In this document: positions 1 through 7,419 of the stretch, one piece after another
Position numbering within the stretch: position 1 is the stretch's first letter
Layout: the number at the start of each line of letters is the position of its first letter
DNA from: an uncultured Alphaproteobacteria bacterium
Lineage (GTDB): Bacteria > Pseudomonadota > Alphaproteobacteria > Puniceispirillales > Puniceispirillaceae
Direction: 5' to 3'
Length of the DNA stretch: 24,859 bases
Assembly (NCBI GenBank): GCA_913064995.1
Contig: CAJYBL010000009.1
Span: forward strand, 1 to 24,859
Program-made: the position numbers and the translations under genes
The notes under the pieces: generated by a model
The model's input: the letters and a program-made list of their open reading frames with translations, nothing else
The model's database searches: none
What the model was told of the DNA's origin: nothing

Positions 1-33
1 ACTTTTTTTGGACAATTAGAGTGTTTGCGCAAC

Positions 34-47
34 ATTCATATATGAAT
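34..47. repeat. 14-bp perfect palindrome followed by a T run
   Basis: ATTCATATATGAAT is its own reverse complement and is followed by TGC and six T (51-56). This is the shape of a weak terminator for a plus-strand transcript entering from the left. However, the stem is made almost only of A-T pairs and has no natural loop, so an operator or chance palindrome in AT-rich DNA is equally possible. Confidence 0.3.
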
Positions 48-156
48 TGCTTTTTTATTGATAACAGTTTGATACTGCAAAAAACTTTGGGGGAATTTAT
101 GTTTGAATCTCGATATGTAACTATAGACTAGTTATATGATAAATTTTCAATAACAA

Positions 157-175
157 AGCCAATTATAAATTGGCT
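157..175 (-). terminator. Hairpin downstream of cytochrome c gene
   Basis: AGCCAATT and AATTGGCT form a perfect 8-bp stem around a 3-base loop. Read on the minus strand, the stem is followed by TTGTTATTG, a moderately T-rich tail. It lies about 150 bases past the stop of the minus-strand cytochrome c gene, so it is a candidate factor-independent terminator for that transcript. The stem is AT-rich and the tail imperfect. Confidence 0.35.
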
Positions 176-325
176 AAAATTTTTAAAAATCGACACAATT
201 TTCTCTGAAACTCACCAATTCGCCAGATTCACACGTAATACGCACGATTTGAATGTAGTAAATATTGATATATACCTGTAGTAAGCTATAAATGGGTTTG
301 GCTGGTGAAATATGTCATGATATTT

Positions 326-757
326 TCATCTGTCATGGATTTCTGTGATGTCAGCGGGCCATGTAGACTTGATGTACGATAGCACAGCAACAATTTCATG
401 ATCTTTAATAATGCCATCGTAGACCGGCATACTTACTTCATAATCTTCACTTATCATTGCCTTAAAACCGTATTTGGTGAGTTTAAAGAGCACCTCATCC
501 GCATGATGCCATGTGTGACCAGATTTATCATGAGGCGGCGCAAGACGCATACCATCAACTTTCGTGTCACGCCAGCCATCTTGACCCTCTAGATTGATAC
601 CATGACAACTAGCACACTGTTCCATGTAAACTGTTTTACCCATTTTCACATAAACAGCGTCGTTGGGTTTCAATTCAATCATTTCGGCTGCAATCGTATA
701 TGAAGTGGCCGATAGTCCAAAAATGAAGAAAATGAAAAAACGAAAAAATACAAACAT
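326..757 (-). CDS. Small periplasmic class I cytochrome c
   Basis: The protein of about 143 residues starts with a hydrophobic signal peptide rich in Phe (MFVFFRFFIFFIFG), with likely cleavage around TIAA|E. A single heme-binding motif CASCH lies about 48 residues in, and a Met-Pro pair (VSMPVY) near residue 110 is the likely sixth heme ligand. This makes it a monoheme, exported electron carrier. The reading frame is open further upstream to a TTG at 829, but I chose ATG 757. It gives a proper signal peptide, and the extra upstream part overlaps the end of a cytochrome c'-like frame that stops four bases before this ATG. It is last in a minus-strand series behind the FAD oxidoreductase, so it could accept electrons from a nearby dehydrogenase, but the physical partner is unknown. 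Confidence 0.85.
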   Translation of the reverse strand: MFVFFRFFIFFIFGLSATSYTIAAEMIELKPNDAVYVKMGKTVYMEQCASCHGINLEGQDGWRDTKVDGMRLAPPHDKSGHTWHHADEVLFKLTKYGFKAMISEDYEVSMPVYDGIIKDHEIVAVLSYIKSTWPADITEIHDR

Positions 758-761
758 GCTT

Positions 762-956
762 CTAATCCAATTTGTAAGATTCGTGGCAACTTTTGCATGA
801 TGATGCCACTGCTTTAAAACCTGCCACAACAGCCGTTTGATCTTTTGCCTTGGCCGCAGCGATCAACTTTTTTGTTGGATGATTATTGTTCGTTTTTTTC
901 AATGCTTCCAATAAAAACCTTAACACAAAAAAGAGTCGTGCAGAGAGGCTCCCTTT
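762..956 (-). pseudogene. C-terminal remnant of a cytochrome c'/c556-type gene
   Basis: Reading the minus strand from 956 gives 64 codons, ending at TAG 764-762. The last part translates as ...AGFKAVASSCKSCHESYKLD. A CxxCH heme motif a few residues from the C terminus, preceded by a helix of this kind (F-K-A-V-x-x-S-C-K-S-C-H), is the hallmark of class II cytochromes (c', c556). Family members are about 130-150 residues with a signal peptide. Here only the last 50 or so residues remain, there is no export signal, and a stop at 959-957 precedes the frame just beyond the end of the FAD oxidoreductase gene. The likeliest reading is a deletion that removed the 5' half. A very short gene starting at GTG 926 or TTG 911 cannot be excluded, but it could not be exported for heme attachment. 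Confidence 0.7.
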
Positions 957-965
957 TTAAACACT

Positions 966-2318
966 CTATAAATCTGATATCGTCTTTGATCGCGGGATGG
1001 CACGTTTAATCTGTATTTTGTCGCGAAAACGATACCAACGAACAATTGAAGGCAGGAACCACGGCTTGCCAAAATATAATGGGCGGGTCTGAAAACGCAA
1101 ACTGTCAAATGTGGTGGCCCCCTCTGGGTTTCCAATCAGTTGTTGGCCAAGACGGTTGCCAAGATAGCTGGACAATCCAATGCCGGAGCCACAATATCCC
1201 ATAGCGTAATAGATACCATTATGGGACCCAAGATGCGGAAGTGTATCAAAAGTAAACGCAACGGTTCCTGTCCATGAATGCGTGTAATCATAATTGGCAA
1301 GTTCGGGGAAAATCCGACACATGTCATTTTTTAGCTTTGGCCCACTTAGGGTTGGATTTGTCTCATCGGCTGATACCCGCCCGCCAAACAACACCCGGGA
1401 CCGATCGGGTGATGGACGATAATAATAAATCACCTTGCAGGTATCACTAACCACGCGGTCAGTTGGAAACAGCTTGTCCATTAACGCTTTTGGGACAGGC
1501 TCGGTTGCAATCATATAGGTCCCGATGGGAATGATACGGCGTCGAACCCAAGGGACAAGATTTGTTGTATAGCCATTTGTGGCGATGATGATATTCTTTG
1601 CCCTAATTTCACCTTTTGGCGTTGTAACGATAAAAGCCTCGCCGTCTTTTTGGATATCTTGCGCTGGGCAACCGCCAGTGATTTGAGCCCCAGCTAACTT
1701 AGCCTTACTTAGTAGGCCTAAATAATATTTTGCAGGGTCCAGAGAGGCGTGATTTGTTAACATAACGCCACCAAAATAAGAATCTGTTCCAAGTTCCTTA
1801 TGTTGTTCATTCCTCGGGACAATCTTAAATTCTACCCCTTCTTCCCTGCCAAGCTTTTGTGTATCGCGAACAAGCTCATCAAAATGCGTAGGTGTATGCG
1901 CAGCGTGGAATCTGCCGCATTTCTTATAATGGCAGTCGATGTTTTCTGTGGTGATAAAATTGTCAATCCAATCCAACGATTTATAGCCTTCATCTCGAAT
2001 AGCCATCGCGTGATTTGCCCCATACTTGCGGGTCAGGGCGGCAAGCGTTGGTTTAATGCTGGAACTTATCTGCCCGCCATTTCGTGTGCTGCAGCCCCAT
2101 CCTGGCATGTGTTTGTCTATCACTTGCGTGCTGCGTCCAGCACGTGCGGTAACGATGGCCGCATGCAGTCCTGTATAACCAGATCCAATCACTGCAACGT
2201 CAACTGACCTAAGAGGTCCCGCCTTTGTTGAGGTGAGAGGGGCTAAGCCATCAAGCCAATATACATTTCCATCAGTGGATTTACTTTGTAATGACGCTTC
2301 ATTGCCAAATTTCGACAT
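966..2318 (-). CDS. FAD-dependent amine oxidoreductase (DAO/PuuB-OrdL type)
   Basis: 450-residue flavoprotein of the D-amino-acid-oxidase/glycine-oxidase superfamily. The N-terminal Rossmann motif GSGYTG is at residues 45-50, followed by GWGCSTRNGGQ (about 73-83), characteristic of the gamma-glutamylputrescine oxidase (PuuB/OrdL) branch. The C-terminal FAD-closing region reads YYAMGYCGSGIGLSSYLG. Family enzymes oxidise secondary or primary amines to imines or aldehydes with release of ammonia. I chose ATG 2318 over an upstream TTG at 2339 because GAGGG (2328-2324) sits five bases before the ATG. The gene is divergent from the polyamine-type transporter, which supports an amine substrate such as gamma-glutamylputrescine; the real substrate is not shown by the sequence. 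The stop is only 9 bases from the truncated cytochrome c' frame, marking a possible deletion joint. Confidence 0.85.
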   Translation of the reverse strand: MSKFGNEASLQSKSTDGNVYWLDGLAPLTSTKAGPLRSVDVAVIGSGYTGLHAAIVTARAGRSTQVIDKHMPGWGCSTRNGGQISSSIKPTLAALTRKYGANHAMAIRDEGYKSLDWIDNFITTENIDCHYKKCGRFHAAHTPTHFDELVRDTQKLGREEGVEFKIVPRNEQHKELGTDSYFGGVMLTNHASLDPAKYYLGLLSKAKLAGAQITGGCPAQDIQKDGEAFIVTTPKGEIRAKNIIIATNGYTTNLVPWVRRRIIPIGTYMIATEPVPKALMDKLFPTDRVVSDTCKVIYYYRPSPDRSRVLFGGRVSADETNPTLSGPKLKNDMCRIFPELANYDYTHSWTGTVAFTFDTLPHLGSHNGIYYAMGYCGSGIGLSSYLGNRLGQQLIGNPEGATTFDSLRFQTRPLYFGKPWFLPSIVRWYRFRDKIQIKRAIPRSKTISDL

Positions 2319-2323
2319 GCTTA

Positions 2324-2328
2324 CCCTC
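2324..2328 (-). promoter_or_regulatory. Ribosome-binding site deciding the oxidoreductase start
   Basis: GAGGG on the minus strand is five bases upstream of ATG 2318. The competing TTG at 2339 lies upstream of this site, so the site fixes the start at the ATG. Confidence 0.6.
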
Positions 2329-2445
2329 GTCAAGGTCAATATTAATTACAAATTAGATTAAAGCTCTTTTTTTACCCAACCAGTCAAATGAAACCTTGGC
2401 TAATGATAAAATATGTTGTTAGCATTTACAAAATGACAATTTTTT

Positions 2446-2450
2446 GGGAG
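2446..2450 (+). promoter_or_regulatory. Ribosome-binding site deciding the binding-protein start
   Basis: GGGAG lies six bases before ATG 2457. It selects this ATG over the in-frame ATG at 2388, which would add 23 residues in front of an otherwise complete signal peptide. Confidence 0.65.
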
Positions 2451-2456
2451 AAAATT

Positions 2457-3518
2457 ATGAAACCTTTTTTAATATACAGGAAGTTTGCTTTCGTCGCCGC
2501 TACGTTAGGGGTGGCCAGCTTATCTACAGCAAGTCTTGCTGAAGATACACTTCGAATTGTTTCTTGGGGCGGTGCGTACCAAAAGGGCCAGTCCGTCGGT
2601 ATTTTTCAGCCTGCAGCAAAAGCCATGGGCATTACTGTAAAAGAAGACACTTATGGTGGTATTTCTGATGTCAAATTAATGGTTAAGTCTGGTGCCGATA
2701 AATTTGATATTTTCTCAAGTGGCGCTGGTGGCTGTGCATCAGGGGGTAAAGAAGGCGTCTTAGAAAAACTTGATTATTCTGTAATTGATGTCAGCAACCA
2801 TTTGCCTGGCATGTACAGTGATTATTGCGCGGGAGCCGATATTTTCTCAGTTGTTGCTGCATGGAATACCGACACCTACGGTGATAATGGGCCACGCACT
2901 TGGGCCGATTTCTATGACGTAAAAAAGTTCCCAGGAACACGCGCCATGCGCAACAAGGTCGATGCCCAGCTGGAAACTGCTTTACTCGCTGACGGTGTCC
3001 CAAAGGAAGATATCTATAAGGTATTGGACAGTGAAGAGGGTATCAAGCGTGCACTTGATAAGATACGTACAATTAAACCTCATATTGCAGTTTGGTGGAC
3101 CTCCGGTGCGTCGCATGCTCAGTTGATGAAAGATGGCGAAGTCGACATGACCACGGGATGGAATGGTCGTTTTGATGTTGCCAAGCAAGACGGTGCAAAA
3201 GTTGCTTACGACTGGAAAACTGGGATCATGGACTGGGAAGGCTATGGCATTCCAAAAGGTGCTAAACAAAAGGATCTCGCGATGAAGTATATTGCAGAGA
3301 TGATGAAGCCAAATTATATGGCCGAGTTTGCTAAATACATCACTTATGGACCAACTAATAAGAAGGTCTATGAGCTCGGGTTAATGGAAGATTCGCGCGC
3401 ACGGCAGATGCCATCTCATCCTGACAATGCTAAGCATCAGATGACATTGAAGACTGAATGGTACGCTAAGTGGAGAACCATTGCCGCTGAAATGTATACA
3501 GAAATGATGACCGAATAA
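2457..3518 (+). CDS. Periplasmic polyamine-type ABC substrate-binding protein
   Basis: 353 residues with a Sec signal peptide: basic start MKPFLIYRK, hydrophobic core, cleavage at SLA|ED. The mature protein begins DTLRIVSWGGAY, the usual first strand of PotD/PotF-like (family 1 extracellular) binding proteins. Later segments such as the TGWNGR stretch and the C-terminal helix fit the same family, and length is normal. It should capture substrate in the periplasm and deliver it to the two permeases encoded downstream. The substrate could be putrescine, spermidine or another small cationic amine; the sequence does not decide. The start was chosen by the GGGAG site and by the signal peptide. A strong hairpin follows the stop and probably keeps this gene expressed above the downstream membrane genes. 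Confidence 0.9.
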   Translation: MKPFLIYRKFAFVAATLGVASLSTASLAEDTLRIVSWGGAYQKGQSVGIFQPAAKAMGITVKEDTYGGISDVKLMVKSGADKFDIFSSGAGGCASGGKEGVLEKLDYSVIDVSNHLPGMYSDYCAGADIFSVVAAWNTDTYGDNGPRTWADFYDVKKFPGTRAMRNKVDAQLETALLADGVPKEDIYKVLDSEEGIKRALDKIRTIKPHIAVWWTSGASHAQLMKDGEVDMTTGWNGRFDVAKQDGAKVAYDWKTGIMDWEGYGIPKGAKQKDLAMKYIAEMMKPNYMAEFAKYITYGPTNKKVYELGLMEDSRARQMPSHPDNAKHQMTLKTEWYAKWRTIAAEMYTEMMTE

Positions 3519-3525
3519 AACCAAT

Positions 3526-3555
3526 GTTTTGGAGGGAGAATCCGCCCTCCAAAAC
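3526..3555 (+). terminator. Intra-operon hairpin (attenuator) after binding-protein gene
   Basis: GTTTTGGAGGG (3526-3536) and CCCTCCAAAAC (3545-3555) form a perfect 11-bp stem with an 8-base loop, followed by TAATTTTTAG. It sits 7 bases after the stop of the binding-protein gene and 31 bases before the ATPase gene. Such hairpins commonly protect the upstream message or stop part of the transcripts, so the binding protein is made in excess over the transporter core. The U tract is short and interrupted, so partial termination or RNA stabilisation is likelier than full termination. Confidence 0.75.
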
Positions 3556-3586
3556 TAATTTTTAGATACTTTTGGTACATTAATTC

Positions 3587-4681
3587 ATGGCAAACAATGC
3601 ACTTAATATATCCATTCACAATGTGACTAAAACTTATGGCGATTTTTACGCACTACGGGATGTTAGTCTTGACGTAACCTCCGGAGAGTTCCTCACATTG
3701 CTTGGGCCATCTGGCTCGGGAAAGACAACTCTCCTGATGGTCCTTGCTGGTTTTATCAACCCTGATTATGGCAGTGTGAAATTTGGTGATGAGGAGGTTG
3801 TTTTAAAGCCTCCACACCTCCGGGGCATTGGAATGGTATTCCAGAACTATGCTCTTTTTCCACATATGAATGTTGAACAGAATGTTGGCTATCCTCAGAA
3901 GTTGCGGGGTGTTAGCAAAGAAAACACCAAAATCAGTGTTGAAGAAGCTCTAGCCACAGTGAAGTTAGATGGACTTGGGCATCGCCAGGTTGATGAATTA
4001 TCTGGCGGTCAAAGGCAGCGTGTTGCGCTGGCACGAGCGATTGTTTTTAAACCTAAAATTCTACTTATGGACGAACCACTTTCGGCACTTGACAAGAAGT
4101 TGCGTGAGGAGATGCAGATCGAATTGAGGCAGTTGCATGATCGATTAAATATTACGACAGTTTATGTGACACATGACCAAAAAGAAGCTCTAACCATGTC
4201 GGACAGGATTGCTGTGATCAATGATGGACAACTCAAGCAACTTGACACTCCAAACCAAATCTACCGTAGCCCTAGTAACGCCTTCATTGCTGATTTTATT
4301 GGTGAATCAAGTTTGCTTTCAGCCACGGTAAAAAATGGTATAGCAAGCCTTGGCTCCTCAAAACTGAAAGGTAATCAAAAGTTGAGTAAAGACGGGGACT
4401 TCCTTTTGGTGATCCGACCTGAAAAGCTTTTTATTGCTAGTAAAAAGGCCCGCGACGCTAATCACTTTGAAGGAGTGGTTGAAGACTCAATCTTTCAAGG
4501 TGAAAGTCAGTTGATGGTAATTAAGCTTGATCCTAAAACCTATGGCGAACAATCACTGAGAATGCGCTTGCCAAATAGTAGTTCAACTCTCAGTGAGTTG
4601 CCTGGCATTGGAGACAGGGTTACTCTTGGATTGAAAATTGTGGACAGTTATTTTGTAGAAAAATCACATGGCGGTTCTTGA
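3587..4681 (+). CDS. potA: ABC transporter ATPase, PotA-like
   Basis: 364-residue nucleotide-binding subunit of the polyamine/iron/thiosulfate-type importer class. Visible motifs: Walker A GPSGSGKTT (40-48), Q-loop Gln86, signature LSGGQ (138-142), Walker B ILLMDEP with catalytic Glu163, D-loop SALD and H-loop His196. About 120 residues follow the ATPase domain and form the regulatory TOBE-like region (VIRPEKL near 280). It energises import through the two downstream permeases. ATG 3587 has only a weak Shine-Dalgarno sequence, so its translation may be lower than that of the binding protein. Its stop codon overlaps the next gene by 14 bases, implying coupled translation. The symbol is by family resemblance; the substrate is unproved. 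Confidence 0.92.
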   Translation: MANNALNISIHNVTKTYGDFYALRDVSLDVTSGEFLTLLGPSGSGKTTLLMVLAGFINPDYGSVKFGDEEVVLKPPHLRGIGMVFQNYALFPHMNVEQNVGYPQKLRGVSKENTKISVEEALATVKLDGLGHRQVDELSGGQRQRVALARAIVFKPKILLMDEPLSALDKKLREEMQIELRQLHDRLNITTVYVTHDQKEALTMSDRIAVINDGQLKQLDTPNQIYRSPSNAFIADFIGESSLLSATVKNGIASLGSSKLKGNQKLSKDGDFLLVIRPEKLFIASKKARDANHFEGVVEDSIFQGESQLMVIKLDPKTYGEQSLRMRLPNSSSTLSELPGIGDRVTLGLKIVDSYFVEKSHGGS

Positions 4682-5555
4682 ACACAACATAAATGAGGTG
4701 TCGCTCAGTCGATTAGAAAAGCGAGAAAATTATACCTTTTTTGGTCTAACCGTACCCTATTTGGTTTTGGTTGGAGCGATGATTGTAATTCCAATTGGCT
4801 GGTTATTCTTCCTGTCCTTTATTGGAAGGGATGGTTCGTTTTCATTCGAGAATTATGAACGCATGATAAATTCAAAAGCTTATCTTCGAATATTTCTGAC
4901 CACCTTCAAAATCAGCCTATTAACTACTTTCTTTTGTATCTTGCTCGGCTATCCGCTGGCTTATTTTATGTCACAGATTTCGCGCAAATGGGCTAGCTTG
5001 TGTATGATTGGAGTTTTGATACCGTTCTGGACAAGCCTTTTAGTTCGAACCTACGCTTGGCTAGTGTTGTTGCAAAAAAAAGGCTTAATCAATAACATTG
5101 CGATTGACCTTGGGATCATAACCGAGCCAATAAAATTTGTTCACAATACATCAGGCACACTCATTGGCATGGTCCATATCATGCTGCCTTTTTTGATCTT
5201 ACCCCTCTACGCCAATATGCGCGCCATTGACAGCCATTGTGTTAAGGCAGCTTCTAGCCTAGGCGCAACGCCAGTGCGCGCGTTTTGGACGGTATTTTTC
5301 CCGCTGAGCATTCCTGGCCTATTAGCTGGGTCATTAATTGTCTTTGTGCTGTGTCTTGGGTTTTATGTTACACCAGCAGTGCTTGGTGGTGGCCGTGTGA
5401 TAATGGCGGCAATGAAAATTTCGAGTAATATAGAGCTCTATTTTAGTTGGGGTGCTGCAAGCGCGCTAGGTGTTGTTCTCCTTGTTGTCACGATGATCAT
5501 TTTGTTTATTGCTTCAAAACTGGTTTCTCTCGATCAGCTTGGTCAGCGGAGATAA
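4668..5555 (+). CDS. potB: ABC transporter permease, PotB-like
   Basis: 295-residue inner-membrane protein with a hydrophobic segment after residue 28 and about six membrane spans in all. The cytoplasmic EAA loop, which docks on the ATPase, is at about 192-216 (VKAASSLGATPVRAFWTVFFP: A, G and P at the expected spacing). The first span is followed by a periplasmic loop, as in PotB/PotH. The start overlaps the ATPase gene by 14 bases and the next permease begins 3 bases after its stop, so this is a single translational block. It forms the translocation pore as a heterodimer with the following permease. Confidence 0.9.
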   Translation: MAVLEHNINEVSLSRLEKRENYTFFGLTVPYLVLVGAMIVIPIGWLFFLSFIGRDGSFSFENYERMINSKAYLRIFLTTFKISLLTTFFCILLGYPLAYFMSQISRKWASLCMIGVLIPFWTSLLVRTYAWLVLLQKKGLINNIAIDLGIITEPIKFVHNTSGTLIGMVHIMLPFLILPLYANMRAIDSHCVKAASSLGATPVRAFWTVFFPLSIPGLLAGSLIVFVLCLGFYVTPAVLGGGRVIMAAMKISSNIELYFSWGAASALGVVLLVVTMIILFIASKLVSLDQLGQRR

Positions 5556-5558
5556 GAG

Positions 5559-6401
5559 ATGGGTTTCCTTGACAGACAGGTCTCTGACACTCAAATCAAG
5601 CTGAGAAGCCGTTTGTGGCTTTATGTGATTTCTTCAATCATACTTTTTTTGCTGATTGTGCCATCCCTGATTGTCATTCCCATGTCATTTTCTGATAGCC
5701 AGTACCTTGAGTTTCCGCCAAAGAATCTTTCATTGCGCTGGTATGAAAATTATTTTTTTTCATGGAAAGTTGAAAATGGTTTCAACGACTGGATGGCAGC
5801 AACGCGCACCTCATTGTTAGTGGCTGTTCTGACAATTTTTGTTGCGACGCCTATTGGGACGCTTGCAGCCTATGGACTGACTAACAGCAGCGCGCGCATC
5901 CGTTCAATCCTGTTCCCTATTATGATTTCACCGATGATGGTTCCAATTATCCTGGTCGCAATAGGACTGTTCTACTTTTATGTTCAGTTCAACATGGTGA
6001 ATAGTATTCCCGGACTTGTTCTTGGACATTCACTTGTTGCCATGCCATTAGTTTTGATTATTGTGCTGTCGGCGCTTAAGAACTACGACATGAATCAAGA
6101 GAAGGTAGCTCGTTCACTCGGCGCAAGTCGAACAAGGGCTTTTATTGAGATCACCTTACCACAAATCAAATTTTCTCTGGTCTCCGCAGGGTTGATCTCT
6201 TTTCTAACTTCTTTTGACGAAATCATTATCTCATTGTTTGTTGCAGGGGGTGACAATTCTACGATCACTAGAAGTATGTTCTTAGCGCTTCGAGATCAAA
6301 TTGACCCAACTATTGCGGCAATATCGACGATATTAATCATCATATCATCCGGCTTACTCATTGCTTCCCAGATGATTAGTGGTAAAACGCGATCAGATTA
6401 A
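5559..6401 (+). CDS. potC: ABC transporter permease, PotC-like
   Basis: 280-residue membrane protein with a first span at about 20-42 and the binding-protein-dependent permease domain after it. The EAA loop is at about 181-205 (KVARSLGASRTRAFIEITLP). It resembles PotC/PotI in length and in the FDEIIISLF stretch after the EAA loop. It lies 3 bases after the PotB-like gene, and no further gene of the operon follows, since the next gene is convergent. With the three preceding genes it completes a type I importer. Confidence 0.9.
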   Translation: MGFLDRQVSDTQIKLRSRLWLYVISSIILFLLIVPSLIVIPMSFSDSQYLEFPPKNLSLRWYENYFFSWKVENGFNDWMAATRTSLLVAVLTIFVATPIGTLAAYGLTNSSARIRSILFPIMISPMMVPIILVAIGLFYFYVQFNMVNSIPGLVLGHSLVAMPLVLIIVLSALKNYDMNQEKVARSLGASRTRAFIEITLPQIKFSLVSAGLISFLTSFDEIIISLFVAGGDNSTITRSMFLALRDQIDPTIAAISTILIIISSGLLIASQMISGKTRSD

Positions 6402-6445
6402 CAATGCGTATGTTGGCGCCAGAAGTCTTGCGCAGCAAAGAAAAT

Positions 6446-7261
6446 CTAACCGGCTGTTTTTGTATTACGCCATGCCAACGCGGCCTTTAGGCCCTGATCT
6501 TTTCGGATGCGGTTGAATTCAACGCGTTCTGGCGACTCGTCAGCTTCAATCTTAATGTCGGTTTCCAATGCCTCACGTAAGGCTGTCCGCATTTCGGCCA
6601 ATTCGTAGGCACGATGGATTGCAGCCTTGGTCATCTGCACTGAGCGTGGCGCTGCGTTGACGATTTGGTTTGCCAGTTCCAGCGCGGCTTCCATCTCCGC
6701 TCCATCCGCAACCACTTGATTCAAGATGCCCATCTGATAACAGCGGTCTGCTGTAACTTTGTCATTGCCAGTTAGCAGCAATTCCTTTGCCTGTTTTGGC
6801 CCAATGACATAAGGAGCTAGCATGGCAACAATGCCTGAACCAAAGCGCACTTCAGGTTCTCCAAATCGAGTTGTTTCACCAGCAACGGCAAGATCGCACG
6901 CCATTAGCAATTCCATAGCCCCGCCAATACAATAGCCGTGAGCTGCGGCAATGGTTGGTTTTGGTGAATTCCAGAATTGCATAATGAAGTCAAAATCTTT
7001 GGTAAGTACATCACGCCATTCAGCCTCACCGCTGATCCCGCGCGCTGCGCTTTCTTTCATATCAAACCCTGCGGAAAAACAACGGCCAGCGCCATGAACA
7101 ACAATTGCCAAAACTGTTTCATTCTTGATGAATCTGTCCATAACTTCATTTGTTTCACTGACTAACTCTTCGTTAAAGGCATTCAAGACCTTCGGCCGAT
7201 TAAATTTAAGGATGCCGATGCGCCCATCGATTTGGCTAGAGACTGCATTTTCGTTTTTCAT
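6446..7261 (-). CDS. Enoyl-CoA hydratase/isomerase family protein (crotonase)
   Basis: 271-residue crotonase-fold enzyme. The oxyanion-hole region GRCFSAGFDMKE is at 59-70. Both acid/base glutamates of true hydratases are present: Glu117 in CIGGAMELLMACD and Glu137 in RFGEPEVRFG. This favours hydration of a 2-enoyl-CoA (or the reverse dehydration) over a decarboxylase or isomerase role with one Glu. The start ATG 7261 has GAGGG four bases upstream. It is divergent from an ADP-forming acyl-CoA synthetase, suggesting that an acid activated by that enzyme becomes, directly or later, a substrate here. Candidate substrates include crotonyl-, acryloyl- or carnitinyl-CoA-like compounds; the sequence cannot choose. 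Confidence 0.87.
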   Translation of the reverse strand: MKNENAVSSQIDGRIGILKFNRPKVLNAFNEELVSETNEVMDRFIKNETVLAIVVHGAGRCFSAGFDMKESAARGISGEAEWRDVLTKDFDFIMQFWNSPKPTIAAAHGYCIGGAMELLMACDLAVAGETTRFGEPEVRFGSGIVAMLAPYVIGPKQAKELLLTGNDKVTADRCYQMGILNQVVADGAEMEAALELANQIVNAAPRSVQMTKAAIHRAYELAEMRTALREALETDIKIEADESPERVEFNRIRKDQGLKAALAWRNTKTAG

Positions 7262-7320
7262 AAAACCCTCGCTTTTAAATAAGCGTCAAAGCTTATCAAC
7301 CATGTAACGGCAAGAACATT

Positions 7321-7340
7321 CAAATTTATCCCGAAATTTG
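7321..7340 (+). repeat. Inverted repeat with T-rich tail in divergent leader
   Basis: CAAATTT and AAATTTG form a 7-bp stem around a 6-base loop, followed by GTTGTTTTTTATTTTT. No plus-strand gene ends just upstream, so if it acts as a terminator it would work in the leader of the acyl-CoA synthetase gene that starts 80 bases later. It could equally be a regulator-binding palindrome in the divergent promoter region (7262-7419). Confidence 0.35.
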
Positions 7341-7419
7341 GTTGTTTTTTATTTTTGGGGCTGGACGCCGGCTTGTTTTTGGGTGTTGATAGGATCATAA
7401 TTTTCTATGTGAATTTGGC

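Larger units (their letters stand above)
1..325. other. AT-rich intergenic region, no gene seen
   Basis: No open reading frame with a credible ribosome-binding site or recognisable protein was found on either strand. The stretch is strongly AT-rich. It holds two palindromes, annotated separately, which may be transcription terminators, one of them for the cytochrome gene that ends at 326. The gene to the left of the window is unknown, so this may also contain the 3' flank of that gene. Confidence 0.6.

Noticed and set aside
758..829. N-terminal extension of the cytochrome c from TTG 829
   Set aside because: The extension has no signal-peptide character and overlaps, out of frame, the heme-bearing end of the cytochrome c' remnant. 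ATG 757 starts a clean signal peptide.
2319..2339. Extension of the FAD oxidoreductase to TTG 2339
   Set aside because: A rare start codon with the good GAGGG site lying inside the extension, so the site serves ATG 2318.
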